20,272 nt of DNA from a virus: the IMG/VR virus record IMGVR_UViG_3300011116_000666, positions 1-20,272 of that record. The stretch is one strand, 5' to 3'. Below are positions 1-5,118 of this stretch, piece by piece. Both the position numbers and the translations under genes were made by a program. The first letter of the stretch is position 1; every line of letters starts with the position of its first letter. The notes under the pieces are model-generated. The model searched no databases. It had not been told where the DNA came from and saw only the letters and a list, made by a program, of their open reading frames with translations.

Positions 1-1
1 C

Positions 2-244
2 ATGAAAAAGAAAATTAAACCAGTGTGGGGTTGGGTTGACGATGATCACATCTCTATCTTATGGAATGTCGAAGACGTTCAGACTCAGGCCAAAGTTAAT
101 CAACTTAAGCTTACGAAGGAGGAATGTCGCCAGGTTCTCGATGCGTGCTTAGATGGTCATGATGCAAACATCGGCATCAGCTGGGACATCCTGGATCACC
201 ATATCTGTCATTTGTTTGGTGATAGAATTGGAAAGGCAGCGTGA
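2..244 (+). CDS. Small hypothetical phage protein (80 aa)
   Basis: I do not recognise this 80-residue protein. It is soluble, with no signal peptide or membrane segment. It has an aromatic N-terminal part (PVWGWVDDDHISILW, about residues 7-21) and a central charged helix around LTKEECRQVLDACL (residues 37-50). The ATG is the second base of the window, so its ribosome binding site, or a longer N-terminus, may lie outside; treat the start as provisional. The stop is followed one base later by the ATG of the next small gene, so the two look co-transcribed. This stretch is visibly richer in G+C than the structural genes downstream, which may mean a different origin. Role unknown; an accessory or early gene is a guess from its size and place. 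Confidence 0.6.
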   Translation: MKKKIKPVWGWVDDDHISILWNVEDVQTQAKVNQLKLTKEECRQVLDACLDGHDANIGISWDILDHHICHLFGDRIGKAA

Positions 245-245
245 C

Positions 246-350
246 ATGTGGACATTGATAATAATCCTCGCGCTCATTGCGATCCTGTATCCAGAGACTG
301 CAGCCACCATATGGATCGTCCTGGCCATCGGGGTAGAGAAGCTGGTGTAA
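246..350 (+). CDS. 34-aa single-pass membrane micro-protein
   Basis: A very short gene starting one base after the preceding stop (TGA C ATG), with a GGAAAGG sequence about 10 nt upstream as a possible ribosome binding site. The product is almost wholly hydrophobic: MWTLIIILALIAILYP at the N-terminus, then TAATIWIVLAIGVEKLV. The PE pair in the middle suggests either one long bent helix or a short hairpin in the membrane. A longer in-frame ATG at 153 exists but lies deep inside the previous gene, and 246 fits the coupling better. Small membrane proteins of this kind are common phage accessory or lysis-related genes, but nothing here allows a specific function. Confidence 0.5.
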   Translation: MWTLIIILALIAILYPETAATIWIVLAIGVEKLV

Positions 351-396
351 CCTCGTTCTCGTTCAGGCCGACCTTTGTTTGATGTATACTAAACAA

Positions 397-420
397 TCTC
401 CCTGCAGCGTGGCAGGGAGA
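397..420 (+). terminator. Perfect 9-bp hairpin without a U-tract
   Basis: TCTCCCTGC (397-405) pairs exactly with GCAGGGAGA (412-420) around the loop AGCGTG. No T-run follows, so this is not a textbook intrinsic terminator. It may instead be a 5' stabilising hairpin of a transcript starting at the TATACTAAAC box just upstream, a processing site, or a protein-binding inverted repeat. Confidence 0.45.
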
Positions 421-482
421 TCCGTGATGGTAAGCTCGTTCGTGTGGGGTTTGATGTGTACAACTAGAACTAGAAAATCTGG

Positions 483-494
483 ACGGGGGACAGG
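483..494 (+). repeat. G-rich intergenic motif, copy 1
   Basis: ACGGGGGACAGG, preceded by CTGG. A near-identical block, CTGGC then ACGGGGGACGGG, lies at 1310-1326. A run of five G residues is rare in this A+T-rich genome, so two copies, each in a non-coding spacer upstream of a gene, are unlikely to be chance. Function unknown: operator, RNA element or replication site are all possible. Confidence 0.45.
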
Positions 495-570
495 TCATTG
501 GAAGCTCAACTTGCAAATCCTTGTGCCTTATAGAAAGACTTTTTTACAACTAAATAGTGAAAATGTTCGC

Positions 571-599
571 TTGACATCATTTAGCGAATATCTTATTTC
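571..599 (+). promoter_or_regulatory. Candidate sigma70-type promoter for the 202-aa gene
   Basis: A perfect -35 box TTGACA (571-576) is followed after 17 nt by TATTTC (594-599), a weak -10. The overlapping block ATCTTATnnnTATGGGAT (590-607), also found before the next gene, may be the real core element. It sits 30-60 nt upstream of the ATG at 628. Confidence 0.45.
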
Positions 600-607
600 T
601 ATGGGAT
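590..607 (+). promoter_or_regulatory. Shared upstream motif ATCTTATnnnTATGGGAT, copy 1
   Basis: Fifteen of 18 positions are identical to the block at 1377-1394. Both lie 38-53 nt upstream of a start codon that has an AGGAGTAA ribosome binding site. A promoter or operator used by more than one early or accessory gene is the simplest reading. Confidence 0.45.
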
Positions 608-627
608 AAACAACAAAGGAGTAAATT

Positions 628-1236
628 ATGGGCTTTGACTTATACGGAGTAAATCCAAAAATCAAAGAGGGTACAAAGAAACCTAAAGAGATAGACTGGC
701 AAACTGCAACGGAAAAAGAAAGAGACGAACACTTTGAAGCCGTTAATGAGTTTGAAAGTATTAATAAAGGTGTGTACTTTAGAAACAATGTGTGGTGGTG
801 GAGACGACTTGCCGACTATATTCTCGACCATACAAAATGTGTTGATGAAAAAGACTTTGATAAATGGCAACACAATGACGGACACGAGGTAGACGCCGAG
901 ACGGCAGAACAAATTGCCAATCAACTAGAACACTTAATTAAAACAGGACACGCTGAAAAGTACAAGCAAGAGATAGACGCCGAAATAAAAAAGGCAGAAG
1001 AACACAACAACAAAGTTGAACAGATGTTGTCGGAACTTCGTTTGGAAGTCGCAAAGATTGTTGGCGAGGATAAAGCAAAAGACCTCGCACCGATAGACTA
1101 CCCAGAACCATTACATAAAAAATGGAATGAAATCTACGCTGAAACGGACTACCGAGCAAACTATCCATTTAGTATTGAGAATGTGAAAGAGTTCATAGAG
1201 TTCGCTAGAAATTCTGGTGGCTTTAGAATTTGCTAA
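628..1236 (+). CDS. Conserved phage protein with GFDLYGVNP N-terminus (202 aa)
   Basis: I recognise this as a conserved hypothetical family of marine and other environmental phages, with no experimentally known function that I can name. Hallmarks are the N-terminal MGFDLYGVNPK, the aromatic block YFRNNVWWWRRLADYIL (about residues 50-66), and the C-terminal end FARNSGGFRIC. Between them lies a charged helical region (about residues 95-145) that may form a coiled coil. The start is well supported: AAAGGAGTAAATT sits directly upstream of the ATG. It is soluble with no signal peptide. It is flanked on both sides by non-coding spacers that share motifs, so it is probably a one-gene transcription unit. 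The strongly conserved tryptophan-rich core in this family suggests a binding pocket, but that is inference. Confidence 0.8.
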   Translation: MGFDLYGVNPKIKEGTKKPKEIDWQTATEKERDEHFEAVNEFESINKGVYFRNNVWWWRRLADYILDHTKCVDEKDFDKWQHNDGHEVDAETAEQIANQLEHLIKTGHAEKYKQEIDAEIKKAEEHNNKVEQMLSELRLEVAKIVGEDKAKDLAPIDYPEPLHKKWNEIYAETDYRANYPFSIENVKEFIEFARNSGGFRIC

Positions 1237-1244
1237 TCACACAA

Positions 1245-1270
1245 ACGAGAACGGCTAACGCCGTTCTCGT
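1245..1270 (+). terminator. 11-bp perfect hairpin after the 202-aa gene
   Basis: ACGAGAACGGC (1245-1255), loop TAAC, GCCGTTCTCGT (1260-1270). It begins nine bases after the stop codon, a typical terminator position, and the stem is strong, but the downstream sequence is TCTCGCCTG rather than a U-tract. It could be a weak or factor-dependent terminator, or a 3'-end protecting hairpin. Its right arm contains the CGTTCTCGT block that also occurs unpaired at 354. Confidence 0.5.
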
Positions 1271-1314
1271 TCTCGCCTGTGTCGGTGTTGTTGTATTATA
1301 AACTAAACACTGGC

Positions 1315-1326
1315 ACGGGGGACGGG
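1315..1326 (+). repeat. G-rich intergenic motif, copy 2
   Basis: ACGGGGGACGGG, preceded by CTGGC and followed by GTGG. It differs from the copy at 483 by one base in the 12-nt core. It lies seven bases after the ACTAAAC box here, whereas the gap is about 88 nt in the first spacer, so the blocks recur but their spacing varies. Confidence 0.45.
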
Positions 1327-1376
1327 GTGGAACTGTGGTTGGTGTCAAGAAAAATATTTTTTCTTTTACTCTTGTA

Positions 1377-1394
1377 ATCTTATCGATATGGGAT
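1377..1394 (+). promoter_or_regulatory. Shared upstream motif ATCTTATnnnTATGGGAT, copy 2
   Basis: Identical to the copy at 590-607 except for the three central bases. It is followed by TATATGTATTG. A looser relative, TATGG then TTTATATT, occurs at 2445-2457 upstream of the terminase gene. A TTGTAA at 1372-1377 could act as a poor -35 to TTATAT at 1394-1399. Confidence 0.4.
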
Positions 1395-1429
1395 TATATG
1401 TATTGAAACAAACAAACAGGAGTAATCAA

Positions 1430-1780
1430 ATGACAAACAAAGTAGTAAAAATAAAACAATCTACTAAAGTCAGTAAAGATGAAAAAAAGTTTTTATTGAA
1501 TTATGGTATGATGAAAGAAACCATTAAGGGTTATAAAAAACAAATGGAACTGATGACACCAGAAATCGCAGGGCTATTTGAGAGAGTTAAATCTAATTTA
1601 ATCGTTCTCGTAGATATGGATAACGACTTCGAGGGTTTTGCTCAAAAAATAAATCGTAAGATGAAACGATTTGATGTATCTCGATTTAAAGATGAGAACA
1701 CCGAATTATACGAAAAGTATTTAGTTGATAGTGAATCAACCGAATACAAAGTTGAATACAAATTGGCGAGACAGGCATAA
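1430..1780 (+). CDS. Hypothetical basic protein (116 aa)
   Basis: I do not recognise this protein. It is soluble, lysine-rich and probably mostly helical, starting MTNKVVKIKQ. A central segment KKQMELMTPEIAGLFERV (about residues 36-53) leads into an acidic stretch around VDMDNDFEGF, then a basic region and a charged C-terminus. An in-frame ATG 42 nt upstream would add 14 residues, but the ATG at 1430 has ACAGGAGTAATCAA directly in front of it, the same leader type used by the neighbouring small genes, so I chose it. It is followed by an intrinsic terminator and preceded by a motif-rich spacer, so it is likely transcribed alone or from its own promoter. Confidence 0.65.
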   Translation: MTNKVVKIKQSTKVSKDEKKFLLNYGMMKETIKGYKKQMELMTPEIAGLFERVKSNLIVLVDMDNDFEGFAQKINRKMKRFDVSRFKDENTELYEKYLVDSESTEYKVEYKLARQA

Positions 1781-1791
1781 CTTACCAATAC

Positions 1792-1835
1792 AACCTACAC
1801 TAGAAACCTTGTGATGTAGTCTAGTGTAGGTTTTT
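1792..1835 (+). terminator. Intrinsic terminator after the 116-aa gene
   Basis: A 13-bp perfect stem, AACCTACACTAGA (1792-1804) with TCTAGTGTAGGTT (1820-1832), encloses a 15-nt loop and runs into TTTTTATTT. It begins 11 bases after the stop codon. The long loop is unusual, but the stem and U-tract fit a rho-independent terminator. It separates the accessory genes upstream from the 82-aa gene. Confidence 0.85.
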
Positions 1836-1882
1836 ATTTATGTACTTATTTTTTTTATTATTAATTATTATTTTTTTATTTG

Positions 1883-1910
1883 TTGCATTTAAAAAATAAA
1901 TCTTTATAAA
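1883..1910 (+). promoter_or_regulatory. Candidate promoter for the 82-aa gene
   Basis: TTGCAT (1883-1888) and TATAAA (1905-1910) are separated by 16 nt inside an extremely A+T-rich stretch, directly after a terminator and 30 nt upstream of the ATG at 1940. The position makes a promoter necessary or at least plausible; the AT-richness makes a chance match likely. Confidence 0.4.
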
Positions 1911-1939
1911 TATATTTATAACAAACAACAGGAGTAAAT

Positions 1940-2188
1940 ATGCCTAATAATCTAATACAAATAGTTAGAAACAGTTTAACTGAAACTAACAACAATGAAA
2001 TAGAACAGGCAAGTAGCAACCCACTTGATACAAAGTTGAACTATCAATTTATGTATAAACAGTTGGAGAGTGCAGTTGAGGAGATACTAATTAAGTACCC
2101 TAATGATGATGTAGTTAAGGAGTTGAGAAGTACAGTCATCAGAAACCTACAACCTATTTTAACACTATTAAAGAATAGCCAAGAATAA
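1940..2188 (+). CDS. Hypothetical small protein (82 aa)
   Basis: I do not recognise this protein. It has a polar, asparagine-rich N-terminal half and a helical C-terminal half (about residues 35-80) with regular hydrophobic spacing, seen in YKQLESAVEEILIKYP and VVKELRSTVIRNLQPIL. This suggests a small helical bundle or a dimerising coiled coil. There is no signal peptide or membrane segment. The start is supported by ACAACAGGAGTAAATATG, the same leader as the two preceding small genes. It is the last gene before the terminase operon and is separated from it by 280 nt of structured DNA. In other phages the small terminase often sits here and is helical, but I see no helix-turn-helix pattern that would support that name. 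Confidence 0.6.
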   Translation: MPNNLIQIVRNSLTETNNNEIEQASSNPLDTKLNYQFMYKQLESAVEEILIKYPNDDVVKELRSTVIRNLQPILTLLKNSQE

Positions 2189-2202
2189 TTGGCTCTTGTA
2201 TC

Positions 2203-2226
2203 GTGGGCTATGAATACATAGCCCAC
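2203..2226 (+). terminator. 10-bp perfect hairpin after the 82-aa gene
   Basis: GTGGGCTATG (2203-2212), loop AATA, CATAGCCCAC (2217-2226), starting 14 nt after the stop codon. The position suggests a terminator, but the following sequence ATAATACCC lacks a U-tract. Its right arm is also the first unit of the tandem repeat beside it. Confidence 0.5.
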
Positions 2227-2268
2227 ATAATACCCACATAATAACCAGCATAATCACCAGCTAACCTA
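2222..2268 (+). repeat. Degenerate 11-12-nt tandem repeat
   Basis: About four units line up: CCCACATAATA, CCCACATAATAA, CCAGCATAATCA and CCAGCTAACCTA. The first two are identical over 11 nt and later units decay. Short iterated repeats near packaging or replication genes can be protein-binding sites (iterons); here it may also be a slipped-strand remnant. Confidence 0.45.
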
Positions 2269-2468
2269 CCATCACCTTCCTACCTTCAGCATCAGGGTAC
2301 GCCTGTACCAATAGGGCAAGGCTCAACTAATAGGGCTACTATTAAAATCAACCACAACATCTTGTACCACGCACACAATCTATGATTGTAGCTACGGCTC
2401 AGCCTAAAACGTAAGTTTTGAACATACATAGAAATTAAATTAGTTATGGTTTATATTAAAGGGGACCC

Positions 2469-3944
2469 ATGGATAAATCGCTATATACAATCGACAAGCT
2501 TCGTGAAGAAGTAGAAAAAAAATGGTTGAGTCACATAAAATTATGTCAGGATAATTTTTTATATTTTGTGCAGGAGGTGTGGCCTGATTTTATTTGTCGA
2601 AGAGAAAAGGACCCAAAGAAATGGGGGCACCATCAAATTATTGCAAATGAATTTACTAAGATAGCCAGTCAGAAAAAAGGAAGGCTCATTATCAATATGC
2701 CTCCACGACATACTAAATCTGAATTTGCTTCCTATCTTTATCCTGCTTGGATGATAGGGAAGTATCCTAAGATGAAAATAATGCAAGTGTCTCACAACGC
2801 AGAACTTGCAGTAAGGTTTGGTAGTAAGGTTCGTAACTTAATGGAACAAGCAGAATATAAACAAATTTTTGGTGATGTAAAATTAAAAGAAGATTCTAAA
2901 GCAAAAGGACGTTGGGAAACAAATCATGGTGGTGAATATTATGCTGCCGGTGTTGGAGGTTCCATTACAGGACGAGGTGCTGATTTATTAATTATAGATG
3001 ACCCACACACGGAACAAGATGCCATGTCTGACATGGCCATGGAACGTGCATACGAATGGTATAACTCTGGACCAAGACAACGATTACAACCAGGAGGCTC
3101 AATCTTAGTTGTCATGACGAGATGGGCAGAAGATGATTTGACTGGAAGATTAATCAAGGCTCAAAAAGAACCTAAAGCAGATAAGTGGAGATTAATTTCT
3201 TTTCCTGCAATTTTAAATTCAGGTAAACCTGTTTGGCCTGAGTATTGGGATTTAGAAGAATTAGAAAAAGTTAAAGCATCTTTACCAGTTAGAAACTGGT
3301 CAGCTCAATACATGCAAGAGCCAACATCAGAAGAAGGTGCAATTATAAAACGAGAATGGTGGAGAGTATGGAAGAAAAAAGGAATTCCTAATCTTGCTCA
3401 TGTCATACAATCTTACGATACTGCATTTAGTGCAAAAGAAACTGCCGACTATTCAGCTATTACAACTTGGGGAATATTTTATCCGCATGAAGATAAAGGT
3501 GCTAATATAATTTTATTAGATGCTATGAAAGGTAAATATGACTTTCCAGAACTAAAAGCTGTGGCTTTTGAACAATACAAATACTGGGAACCAGAAACAG
3601 TAATCATAGAAGCTAAGGCTTCAGGACAACCATTATCTCAAGAGTTTAGACGTATGGGTATTCCAGTTGTAGACTTTATGCCATCTAAAGGAAGAGATAA
3701 ACACGTAAGGGTAAATGCTTGTGCTCCTGTATTTGAATCAGGATCTGTGTGGATTCCAGAGGGTGAACACTATGCCCAAGAGGTAATTGAAGAATGTGCT
3801 GCGTTTCCTAATGGTGCACATGATGACTATGTCGACAGTACTACTCAAGCTGTGTTAAGATACCGTCAAGGTAATTTTGTTGAAACTTTATCAGATTGGA
3901 GAGATCCAATGGACAGAATACCTAAAGAATATAAATATTATTAG
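2469..3944 (+). CDS. terL: Terminase large subunit
   Basis: This is the DNA-packaging motor: an ATPase that pumps DNA into the prohead through the portal, and a nuclease that cuts the concatemer. The N-terminal ATPase shows a Walker A-like PPRHTKSE (78-85), a Walker B LLIIDD (173-178), and a coupling segment SILVVMTRWAEDD (211-223). The C-terminal RNase H-like nuclease has its acidic residues in QSYDTAF (D317), VIIEAKASG (E381) and HDDYVDSTTQ (D452, D453, D456). At 491 residues it is full length, and all key residues are present. The family resembles the Terminase_6 group with PPRH-type P-loops (TIGR01630-like C-terminus). The ATG is preceded by AAAGGGGACCC. A small terminase is not recognisable nearby. 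It leads the structural gene run, with the next gene nine bases downstream. Confidence 0.96.
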   Translation: MDKSLYTIDKLREEVEKKWLSHIKLCQDNFLYFVQEVWPDFICRREKDPKKWGHHQIIANEFTKIASQKKGRLIINMPPRHTKSEFASYLYPAWMIGKYPKMKIMQVSHNAELAVRFGSKVRNLMEQAEYKQIFGDVKLKEDSKAKGRWETNHGGEYYAAGVGGSITGRGADLLIIDDPHTEQDAMSDMAMERAYEWYNSGPRQRLQPGGSILVVMTRWAEDDLTGRLIKAQKEPKADKWRLISFPAILNSGKPVWPEYWDLEELEKVKASLPVRNWSAQYMQEPTSEEGAIIKREWWRVWKKKGIPNLAHVIQSYDTAFSAKETADYSAITTWGIFYPHEDKGANIILLDAMKGKYDFPELKAVAFEQYKYWEPETVIIEAKASGQPLSQEFRRMGIPVVDFMPSKGRDKHVRVNACAPVFESGSVWIPEGEHYAQEVIEECAAFPNGAHDDYVDSTTQAVLRYRQGNFVETLSDWRDPMDRIPKEYKYY

Positions 3945-3953
3945 GAGAACATT

Positions 3954-4379
3954 ATGTTATCACCAAAGCAAAAAAAGATTGCTTCAAAAGCAGGCGATCC
4001 AAATAAAATAGATGCAAAAGATTTCGCAGTACTTAAAGCTGAAAAAGCTAAAGGTAGAGGTATGGGTTTAGAAGATGAGAAACTAGAACCAGGAAAAGAA
4101 TACGTAGAAAAAGCTAAGGGCGGAATGACTAAGGGTCAAAAGAAAGTTGGCAAAGTCATGAGAGAATTTAAAGCTGGTAAACTACACAGTGGTAAATCTA
4201 AAAAAATAGTTAAGAACCCTAAACAAGCAATTGCTATTGCATTGTCAGAAGCCGGTATGTCTAAAAAGAAAATGATGGGCGGTGGCATGATTCAAGAACC
4301 TATGGGTTATAGCCATGGTGGTGGAGTTCGAGGTGGTAGAAGAGAGATCAAAGGTTTAAGATCAGCTAAGTTATTCTAA
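3954..4379 (+). CDS. DUF6496-like basic protein with glycine-rich tail (141 aa)
   Basis: The central part, VMREFKAGKLHSGKSKKI followed by VKNPKQAIAIALSEAG (about residues 68-101), matches a small domain I know as DUF6496, found in many phages and some bacteria, function unknown. The N-terminal part carries IDAKDFAVLKAEKAKGRG, also a recurring marine-phage sequence. The C-terminus is glycine-rich (MMGGGMIQ, SHGGGVRGGRR) and ends in SAKLF, similar to tails on neighbouring proteins. The protein is very lysine-rich, so nucleic-acid binding or a role inside the capsid is plausible but inferred. AGGAGA lies six bases before the ATG. Its stop overlaps the next start (TAATG). The domain assignment is from memory of the sequence pattern. 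Confidence 0.8.
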   Translation: MLSPKQKKIASKAGDPNKIDAKDFAVLKAEKAKGRGMGLEDEKLEPGKEYVEKAKGGMTKGQKKVGKVMREFKAGKLHSGKSKKIVKNPKQAIAIALSEAGMSKKKMMGGGMIQEPMGYSHGGGVRGGRREIKGLRSAKLF

Positions 4380-4789
4380 TGGCTCGCGGCACTTGTTGGG
4401 TTGGTTACGAACAAAAAGGAATGAAGATGAAGAAAGGTAAGCGTGTTCCTAATTGCGTAAAAAAAGCTAGCAAAGGTAAATACATGGATGAGTCCAAGGC
4501 TCATGAGTCAAAAGAATCTAGATCTGAAGAAGCTAGAGAAACAAGGCTTGAGAAAAAAGGTTACGTAGAAACAAAGTCAGGCAAGATGAAAAAAGTTCAA
4601 AAGGCTTACACAGGTAGAGCTATTAGACAACCCACAGAAACAAATACTGAATTTGAAATCAGACACGAATATCACACACCATTTGAAGGACCACAAAAAG
4701 CATACGAAGGTAAATTTATAGATGTAGAATTAAATGGTAAAAGATATTCTAATGCAAGTAAAAAAAATTATTACAAAGGAATGATTTAA
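4379..4789 (+). CDS. Basic protein with CWVGYEQKGM...PNC motif (136 aa)
   Basis: The N-terminus TCWVGYEQKGMKMKKGK then RVPNCVKK (residues 5-29) is a short module with two cysteines (C6 and C26) that I recognise as recurrent in marine-phage structural regions; its function is not known to me. The middle is highly charged (ESKESRSEEARETRLEKKG, about residues 43-61) and probably helical. The C-terminal half is polar, with a possible beta-rich segment around GKFIDVELNGKRYSN. It has no GG tail, unlike its neighbours. Translation is coupled at both ends: TAATG with the gene before and TAATG with the gene after. The paired cysteines could form a metal site or a disulfide, but two cysteines alone do not decide this. 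Confidence 0.75.
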   Translation: MARGTCWVGYEQKGMKMKKGKRVPNCVKKASKGKYMDESKAHESKESRSEEARETRLEKKGYVETKSGKMKKVQKAYTGRAIRQPTETNTEFEIRHEYHTPFEGPQKAYEGKFIDVELNGKRYSNASKKNYYKGMI

Positions 4790-5118
4790 TGCCTAGTAGA
4801 CTTAAACAATTAAAACAACAACTTGCAGATGCAAAAGCAAAAGGTGATCAAGATAAAATAGATATTATCCAACAAGAATTGTTTACTTTAAAAAATCCTA
4901 GACCTTCAAAAATATCTGATAAAGTTGTAGGTGATCCTTTTTTGGAAAAACAAAAAAATACAAATTATTTTATTCCTAGAGGATCTGGTGAAGAATTTAT
5001 TTCAGAAATGCCAGTTATTGATAGACCTTCAACACCAGGATTTAGAAGTCCAGAAGAAATAAAAAAAGGTGGATTAATTAAAGGCAAACCAAAACTAGCA
5101 TTACGCGGATGGAAGTAA
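4789..5118 (+). CDS. Small protein with GG-type C-terminal tail (109 aa)
   Basis: I do not recognise a function. The N-terminal 35 residues form a charged helix (SRLKQLKQQLADAKAKGDQD, residues 3-22), probably a coiled coil. The middle is polar and proline-containing, with a likely disordered stretch. The protein ends EEIKKGGLIKGKPKLALRG followed by WK, one of the clearest examples of the basic Gly-Gly tail shared by several proteins in this block. It overlaps the previous stop by one base, and the next gene starts immediately after its own stop (TAA then ATG). The tail and position suggest a minor virion or assembly component. Confidence 0.7.
   Translation: MPSRLKQLKQQLADAKAKGDQDKIDIIQQELFTLKNPRPSKISDKVVGDPFLEKQKNTNYFIPRGSGEEFISEMPVIDRPSTPGFRSPEEIKKGGLIKGKPKLALRGWK

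Larger units (their letters stand above)
351..627 (+). other. Non-coding spacer with hairpin, repeats and promoter-like motifs
   Basis: This 277-nt spacer has no convincing gene. It holds CGTTCTCGTTC (354-364), a TATACTAAAC box (385-394), a perfect hairpin (397-420), a G-rich block (483-494), a TTGACA box (571-576) and ATCTTATnnnTATGGGAT (590-607). Four of these blocks recur in the same order in the spacer at 1237-1429, which argues for a regulatory module. A frame open from 393 to 467 reads like a protein tail (GKLVRVGFDVYN) but has no ATG, GTG or TTG upstream within it, so it is at most a gene remnant. Confidence 0.55.
1237..1429 (+). other. Non-coding spacer sharing motifs with 351-627
   Basis: This 193-nt spacer holds an 11-bp hairpin (1245-1270), CGTTCTCGTTC (1262-1272), TATAAACTAAAC (1297-1308), the G-rich block (1315-1326), an AT-rich tract and ATCTTATnnnTATGGGAT (1377-1394) before the ribosome binding site ACAGGAGTAATC. 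The order matches the spacer upstream of the 202-aa gene. Confidence 0.55.
2189..2468 (+). other. Structured non-coding region upstream of the terminase gene
   Basis: No gene is visible in these 280 nt. The region opens with a 10-bp hairpin (2203-2226), then 11-12-nt CCCACATAATA-type tandem repeats (2222-2268). Small inverted repeats follow: GGTAC/GTACC (2296-2309) and ACAATC/GATTGT (2375-2389). There are two AATAGGGC copies 19 nt apart (2310 and 2329). It ends with TTGAAC (2418) and TATGGTTTATATT just before the terminase. A packaging initiation site (pac or cos), an RNA element or an operator are all possible. The position next to the large terminase favours packaging or control, as inference only. 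Confidence 0.5.

Noticed and set aside
393-467. A frame ending in GKLVRVGFDVYN that looks like a real protein C-terminus.
   Set aside because: A stop lies just upstream and there is no ATG, GTG or TTG that gives more than a few residues. It could be a remnant of a lost gene, but this cannot be supported from one genome.
379-609. A 76-codon open frame in the spacer before the 202-aa gene.
   Set aside because: It has no ribosome binding site, runs through the 9-bp hairpin and the shared G-rich and promoter-like motifs, and the protein composition is unlike the neighbours. The spacer is better read as regulatory.
1388-1429. Longer N-terminus for the 116-aa gene from ATG at 1388.
   Set aside because: It overlaps the shared ATCTTATnnnTATGGGAT motif and has no ribosome binding site, whereas the ATG at 1430 follows AGGAGTAATCAA.
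1940-2188. The 82-aa gene as the small terminase subunit.
   Set aside because: Position fits, and it is helical, but no helix-turn-helix or known small-terminase pattern is visible, and a hairpin and spacer separate it from the large terminase.
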